Of a stretch of DNA of 38,701 bases, positions 36,201 to 38,701 are shown one piece after another. This DNA comes from Methanobacteriota archaeon. GTDB taxonomy: Archaea; Thermoplasmatota; Poseidoniia; Poseidoniales; Thalassarchaeaceae. A program made the position numbers and the translations under genes. How positions within the stretch are numbered: position 1 is the first letter of the stretch; each line of letters starts with the position of its first letter. The notes under the pieces are model-generated. The model was not told the origin of the DNA. It saw only the letters and a list, made by a program, of their open reading frames with translations, and made no database searches. The DNA lies in contig JAERSV010000049.1 in NCBI GenBank assembly GCA_016845345.1, positions 1 to 38,701 of the forward strand, written 5' to 3'.

Positions 36201-37879
36201 GGTCGCTTTCAGGCACATCAAATCTTGGGGATACTGCTGCTGACGAGGTCTATGAATTCAAGATTCCATGGTCAGACTTAGGGCTCGCCCCAAGATATTC
36301 TACTCGGGTTAAAGTGGTGACCAGCGAAGCAGACTCTCTTTCTTATGGAGATGGAACTGATGCTGAAATTGCCCCACCTGCTCCGGCTGAAATGTTGATG
36401 CCGGATTTGGAGCAGTGGGTGACTTTGTTAGACATTGATGATGCCAACGGCGATGAAACTGGAGATGGAGATTACACCTATCCATTGGCCGGAGACTTCG
36501 CGCCCGGCTCCGGCTTGTTTGATGTGACTCACCTGAAAGTTAGCCAAAGTGCTTGGAATGCACGATTTGAATTGACATTTGCTGAAATCACTGACTTTTG
36601 GAGTTTGTCAAATGGATTCAGCCATCAAATCGTTCAGATTTATGTTGACCAAGGCGATACCTTGTGGGGCGAAACCGATATGCTTGAGGGTGCTAATGCA
36701 GTAATTCACTCCGATTGGGCTTGGGAGGTTGCGATATCAGCAACCGGTGAGCCTGGAGCGGTGAAGTCAGTAAATGCCCAAACCGGAGAAACATCTGCCA
36801 AAGGAATTGAAGTGAGCGGCAGCACAGAAACAAACACCATCACAGTCACCGTTTCAAAATCGGTGATTGGTTCAGATATCCCAAATTATCGATTTGTAAT
36901 AGTCGCCGGCTCACAAGACGGATTCGGACCAGGCAAATGGCGAGATGTTGATGCCGAAGCCAAAACTTGGAGACTTGGTGGGGGAGATGACCCGAGTGAA
37001 TTAGATGGAATTGATTACGACCCAAATGTTCTCGATATCGTTTTTGACGCCGACGATACAAACTCCCCCGACCAAGCGGCTATGCTCGGAACATACGATG
37101 TCGCCGCTCAACAATATGCAGTGTTAACCGGCATAGAAATACCTGAGGTAGCCCAGCAAGTGTATGGCGCGAAAGTAGTGAGTACTACTGCGACTAGCGC
37201 AATTTTAGAATGGGCCACAACCCGCCAACAAGGGGCTAATGTGACGTGTGGAAACCTAACATTCCTTGAACTAGGAGATGGGCTTACTCACACGATTGAA
37301 CTTACTGGATTGGCATTTGATACCTCATACAATTGCTCAATCGTGATAGACGGTGTTACACCTGCTAACCTTTCATTCAACACGAGTGCTGAGGTTGACT
37401 CAATACCCCCAGAGATACTCAATTTAGCGGTAGAGTTCATGGGACTTGGTTCATTGAAGGTAACTTGGTACACCAGTGAGGAGGCAACTGAATCAATAGA
37501 AGTCGATGGTCAAACCTTTGTCGGAGATACTGTTGCTCTGCGAAAGAATCACGAAATGACGCTGGTGCCTTATCCAGAATTGGTAGCATTTGAAACCTAC
37601 ACACTCACCATTCAAGTTTCTGATGCATCTGGAAATAACAATTCATCGAGCGTTGATTTCATTATTGCTGAAGAAGATGCTGCCTCTCCACCTCCCGACG
37701 AAAATTTTCCACCTGGTGGTAATGGTGAAAATCCACAGCCAAGTGGGCCTAATGATGAGACCAGTGACACTGGCAGCATCGGTGATTTGTTGCAAAATTC
37801 TCTTGTACAACTTGGATTACTTTTAGTTGTTATACTAGTTATTACTGCCTTGGTTCGCACAAGAAAATATCAGGATTGA
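33299..37879 (+). CDS. Membrane-anchored multidomain GH57 amylopullulanase-like enzyme
   Basis: The product has 1,526 residues from ATG 33299 (signal peptide MSRQAIGITLLLLLTPAISL); an ATG nine codons upstream would put extra residues before the signal. Domain order: DOMON/CBM9-like module (about 25-210), GH57 catalytic domain (about 230-830), a second DOMON-like glucan-binding module (about 850-1030), a glucodextranase C-terminal-type domain (about 1060-1290), FN3-like repeats (about 1300-1460) and an anchor helix (about 1496-1518, LVQLGLLLVVILVITALV). GH57 motifs: HQHQPY 238-243, nucleophile E537 in GMWPSEQS, acid/base D663 in VALDGENW, and the family phrase GSDWFWWYGLDQDSGYDELW. It should hydrolyse alpha-1,4 and perhaps alpha-1,6 bonds of starch or glycogen at the cell surface, complementing the GH13 enzyme. 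Confidence 0.93.
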   Translation: MSRQAIGITLLLLLTPAISLIGSAATPDDILADGSLAEWNPDTLMATDNNSVSFRLTWNESHLAFAWQGTNWADTDEGADLFVYFNTSEGGSPLSKQWSLSHTLPFSADYGFLLEDSSYFSLQKFENSLWSDGTQDGITSYIGYSENQITEITIPWQNLGNPTSIDIIAWAQWQDEGNVWTAFPTQNPASADGAESFTHSWHIEDRNVSSNPNSLPLEHSTEEVEKLGDALNLAIVFHQHQPYYKNKLTGMIEMPWVRVHGMTEYVDSPGILAQHPGTKVTYNLVPSFIEQLVEYHRDGTADVHTDFARRYWPVDVNGTVTDYPNATALELHTMQFQSFWNSGWIYNVTAGDPELGWLFPSAARYSEIYGMTMHNLKPATIMDDTLLEPQEFLDLQVLWYLYQFSPDYVLGEYQLIEDSVAEGRPSHYNQTLKSLYEQNGGYTPADLAFVLATQQEHLANVLPMYSALAESGQVELTTTPYYHPIMPLLMMDGWTFEDGIRVNKDSWPDDVASQLNNGMDLFEDELGFLPTGMWPSEQSVSPAMVQPVSDVGIQWMVTDEVNLEESTVEGGATIDTSIASNLAIPWIATGIGDDGTSTGNGGGGEVAVIFRDRVISDRIAFQYGSMTPAAAVSDFIAYIDDVRGQLLAEGKDPSEHLLTVALDGENWMFMSEFQHQDGGRPFMDEWYGRLASHPSIVTTTPSEFLEKNLTLPRIETIGTGSWIDGTLSTWAGEAEESLGWQRLIEARQALIAFEETNSTHPGLDAAWESLYIAEGSDWFWWYGLDQDSGYDELWDTLFKVHLSNIYRAIGLELPPYLQDLWTNPAVPTLPNTGIIEPMIDGIALPGEWDGAAKYDANSADGGTLDIESFYLGYDASNVYVRVDLATTPDFFEVADLDWGPDLSVYFMQANAVNFNEVETNFRTYYGNEILGFPAKKMISFDFNQIRADGKAKWNLFDAQGKIGDNEQWSLSGTSNLGDTAADEVYEFKIPWSDLGLAPRYSTRVKVVTSEADSLSYGDGTDAEIAPPAPAEMLMPDLEQWVTLLDIDDANGDETGDGDYTYPLAGDFAPGSGLFDVTHLKVSQSAWNARFELTFAEITDFWSLSNGFSHQIVQIYVDQGDTLWGETDMLEGANAVIHSDWAWEVAISATGEPGAVKSVNAQTGETSAKGIEVSGSTETNTITVTVSKSVIGSDIPNYRFVIVAGSQDGFGPGKWRDVDAEAKTWRLGGGDDPSELDGIDYDPNVLDIVFDADDTNSPDQAAMLGTYDVAAQQYAVLTGIEIPEVAQQVYGAKVVSTTATSAILEWATTRQQGANVTCGNLTFLELGDGLTHTIELTGLAFDTSYNCSIVIDGVTPANLSFNTSAEVDSIPPEILNLAVEFMGLGSLKVTWYTSEEATESIEVDGQTFVGDTVALRKNHEMTLVPYPELVAFETYTLTIQVSDASGNNNSSSVDFIIAEEDAASPPPDENFPPGGNGENPQPSGPNDETSDTGSIGDLLQNSLVQLGLLLVVILVITALVRTRKYQD

Positions 37880-37884
37880 GGATT

Positions 37885-38655
37885 TTAAACTCGATTCCGA
37901 TATGATGCTAGAAGTCCAGTCAACACGACTCCAGCGGCGGTGCCAAAAATCCTGCCCTGCTCACGAGCACCAGAGCCAGCCAATTCTTCAAATGACAAAG
38001 CGAGTGCGATAGAAAATGGGCCGACTAAAAATAGAAACCTAACGAGCCAAACTTTCACTGTCGGGCGTTTCCCTAGTGGGCGAAGGGTGATTGAACCAAG
38101 TTTAGCAACAATCTGCCAATCTAAAGCCTTGGCAATCGGAGTCAATCTTTCATTGACCATTGGCCTTAGGACTGGGCGGTCTGGGCTGTTCTTACCTCGG
38201 CCAGTGATAATTCTAATTCTACCAATCATAGGTCGGTTTTCAATTATCAAATCTAATATTCTACGAGCCCCTTGTAGATCCATATCGTGGAGATCAAGGG
38301 TAAGAGTACCTCTTTCTTGACGAATATGAGTTGAGGTTCTCCAGGCCTTTTCAGATGACCACGGTAGCCCAGCCGCATGGGCATCTAAAGGAGTTAGTAA
38401 TTCCCTTAAATTTGCGACTTTATCTACATGGGTTCTTGTCCCTCTTCCACGCTTCAATTCAAGTAAGCGCCAACCCCCATAAATAAGTGTTAAAGAGGTC
38501 ACACCGGCTCCAAAATAAGCACCAAATTTTACGCTCGCTAAGGGGTCTCCATCCATCCCGGCACTGAAATACCTCAGCATGGTTGCCATAGTACCAGACA
38601 TGATTCCCATCACGATACTAATTGATAAAAGGTCGCGAAACGTCACCTCTACCAT
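37885..38655 (-). CDS. Membrane protein with an internal Smr domain
   Basis: The product has 256 residues. Hydrophobic helices lie at about 8-28 and 45-65, and again at about 205-222 and 236-250. Between them, residues about 118-192 form an Smr (small MutS-related) domain: the LDLH motif (LTLDLHDMDLQGAR, 118-131) and the TGRGKNS motif (151-157, the usual TGkGxHS with Asn for His). Smr domains bind or nick nucleic acid and are normally soluble, so a membrane-embedded Smr is unusual. The two flanking helix pairs would put the domain in the cytoplasm. It ends 5 bp from the stop of the GH57 gene, on the opposite strand. ATG 38655 is about 28 nt from a TATA-like element. The role is unknown. Confidence 0.85.
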   Translation of the reverse strand: MVEVTFRDLLSISIVMGIMSGTMATMLRYFSAGMDGDPLASVKFGAYFGAGVTSLTLIYGGWRLLELKRGRGTRTHVDKVANLRELLTPLDAHAAGLPWSSEKAWRTSTHIRQERGTLTLDLHDMDLQGARRILDLIIENRPMIGRIRIITGRGKNSPDRPVLRPMVNERLTPIAKALDWQIVAKLGSITLRPLGKRPTVKVWLVRFLFLVGPFSIALALSFEELAGSGAREQGRIFGTAAGVVLTGLLASYRNRV

Positions 38656-38679
38656 GTGAATCGCTCGGGCTTCTTTGTG

Positions 38680-38686
38680 TTATTAG
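38680..38686 (-). promoter_or_regulatory. TATA-like box of the Smr-domain gene
   Basis: CTAATAA on the minus strand (38686-38680) is centred about 28 nt upstream of ATG 38655, fitting a leaderless transcript. No ribosome site is seen before the ATG. Confidence 0.4.
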
Positions 38687-38701
38687 TTGCGGCGTGAAAA
38701 G

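Noticed and set aside
37940..38320. Plus-strand 126-codon frame
   Set aside because: It is opposite the Smr-domain gene, whose LDLH and TGRGKNS motifs support the minus strand.

Overview
The window looks like a fragment of an archaeal chromosome, most plausibly a planktonic marine euryarchaeon of the Marine Group II / Candidatus Poseidoniales type. The archaeal evidence is a Nob1-type PIN plus zinc-ribbon ribosome-maturation nuclease, an archaeal-type tRNA-Glu, a small ubiquitin-like/MoaD protein ending in Gly-Gly, and several genes whose start codon lies about 24-28 nt downstream of a TATA-like box (leaderless promoter layout). The group assignment is inference. It rests on the many very large secreted proteins with one C-terminal membrane anchor and a short charged tail.

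Region 1 (1-11.3 kb, minus strand) holds two surface proteins. The first is a giant reading frame of more than 2,545 codons that runs off the left edge. It has a signal peptide, a DNRLRE-like domain, tyrosine-rich segments and a long stretch that looks like a parallel beta-helix. The second is a 1,062-residue CARDB/FN3-like anchored protein, followed by a strong hairpin and U-tract terminator.

Region 2 (11.4-18.8 kb) holds a two-gene FtsX/MacB-type ABC system whose 1,586-residue permease carries an unusual propeller-like insertion. It also holds a divergently transcribed MoaD/SAMP-like protein sharing one TATA element with the ABC system, a TatA-like protein, Nob1 and a DedA-family membrane protein.

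Region 3 (18.8-22.0 kb) starts with tRNA-Glu(UUC). Its 3' end is the first part of a 111-bp tandem repeat with 12-bp inverted repeats. Two secreted proteins of unknown function follow, then a diverged copy of the same repeat core on the far side. This resembles a small island beside a tRNA gene.

Region 4 (22.0-37.9 kb) is a coherent alpha-glucan (starch/glycogen/maltodextrin) utilisation locus. A plus-strand operon encodes a fused solute-binding protein and MalF-type permease, a MalG-type permease with an extra N-terminal membrane block, a MalK-type ATPase lacking the C-terminal regulatory domain, and a membrane-anchored GH13 alpha-amylase-like enzyme. It converges on a minus-strand pair, 4-alpha-glucanotransferase (GH77) and short alpha-glucan phosphorylase (GT35). 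Divergent from that pair is a 1,526-residue anchored GH57 amylopullulanase-like enzyme. The inferred flow is: two surface-tethered hydrolases cut the polymer, the fused transporter imports oligosaccharides, and the GH77 and GT35 enzymes turn them into glucose and glucose-1-phosphate.

The right edge carries a membrane protein with a cytosolic-type Smr domain. I see no transposase, integrase, CRISPR array or rRNA.
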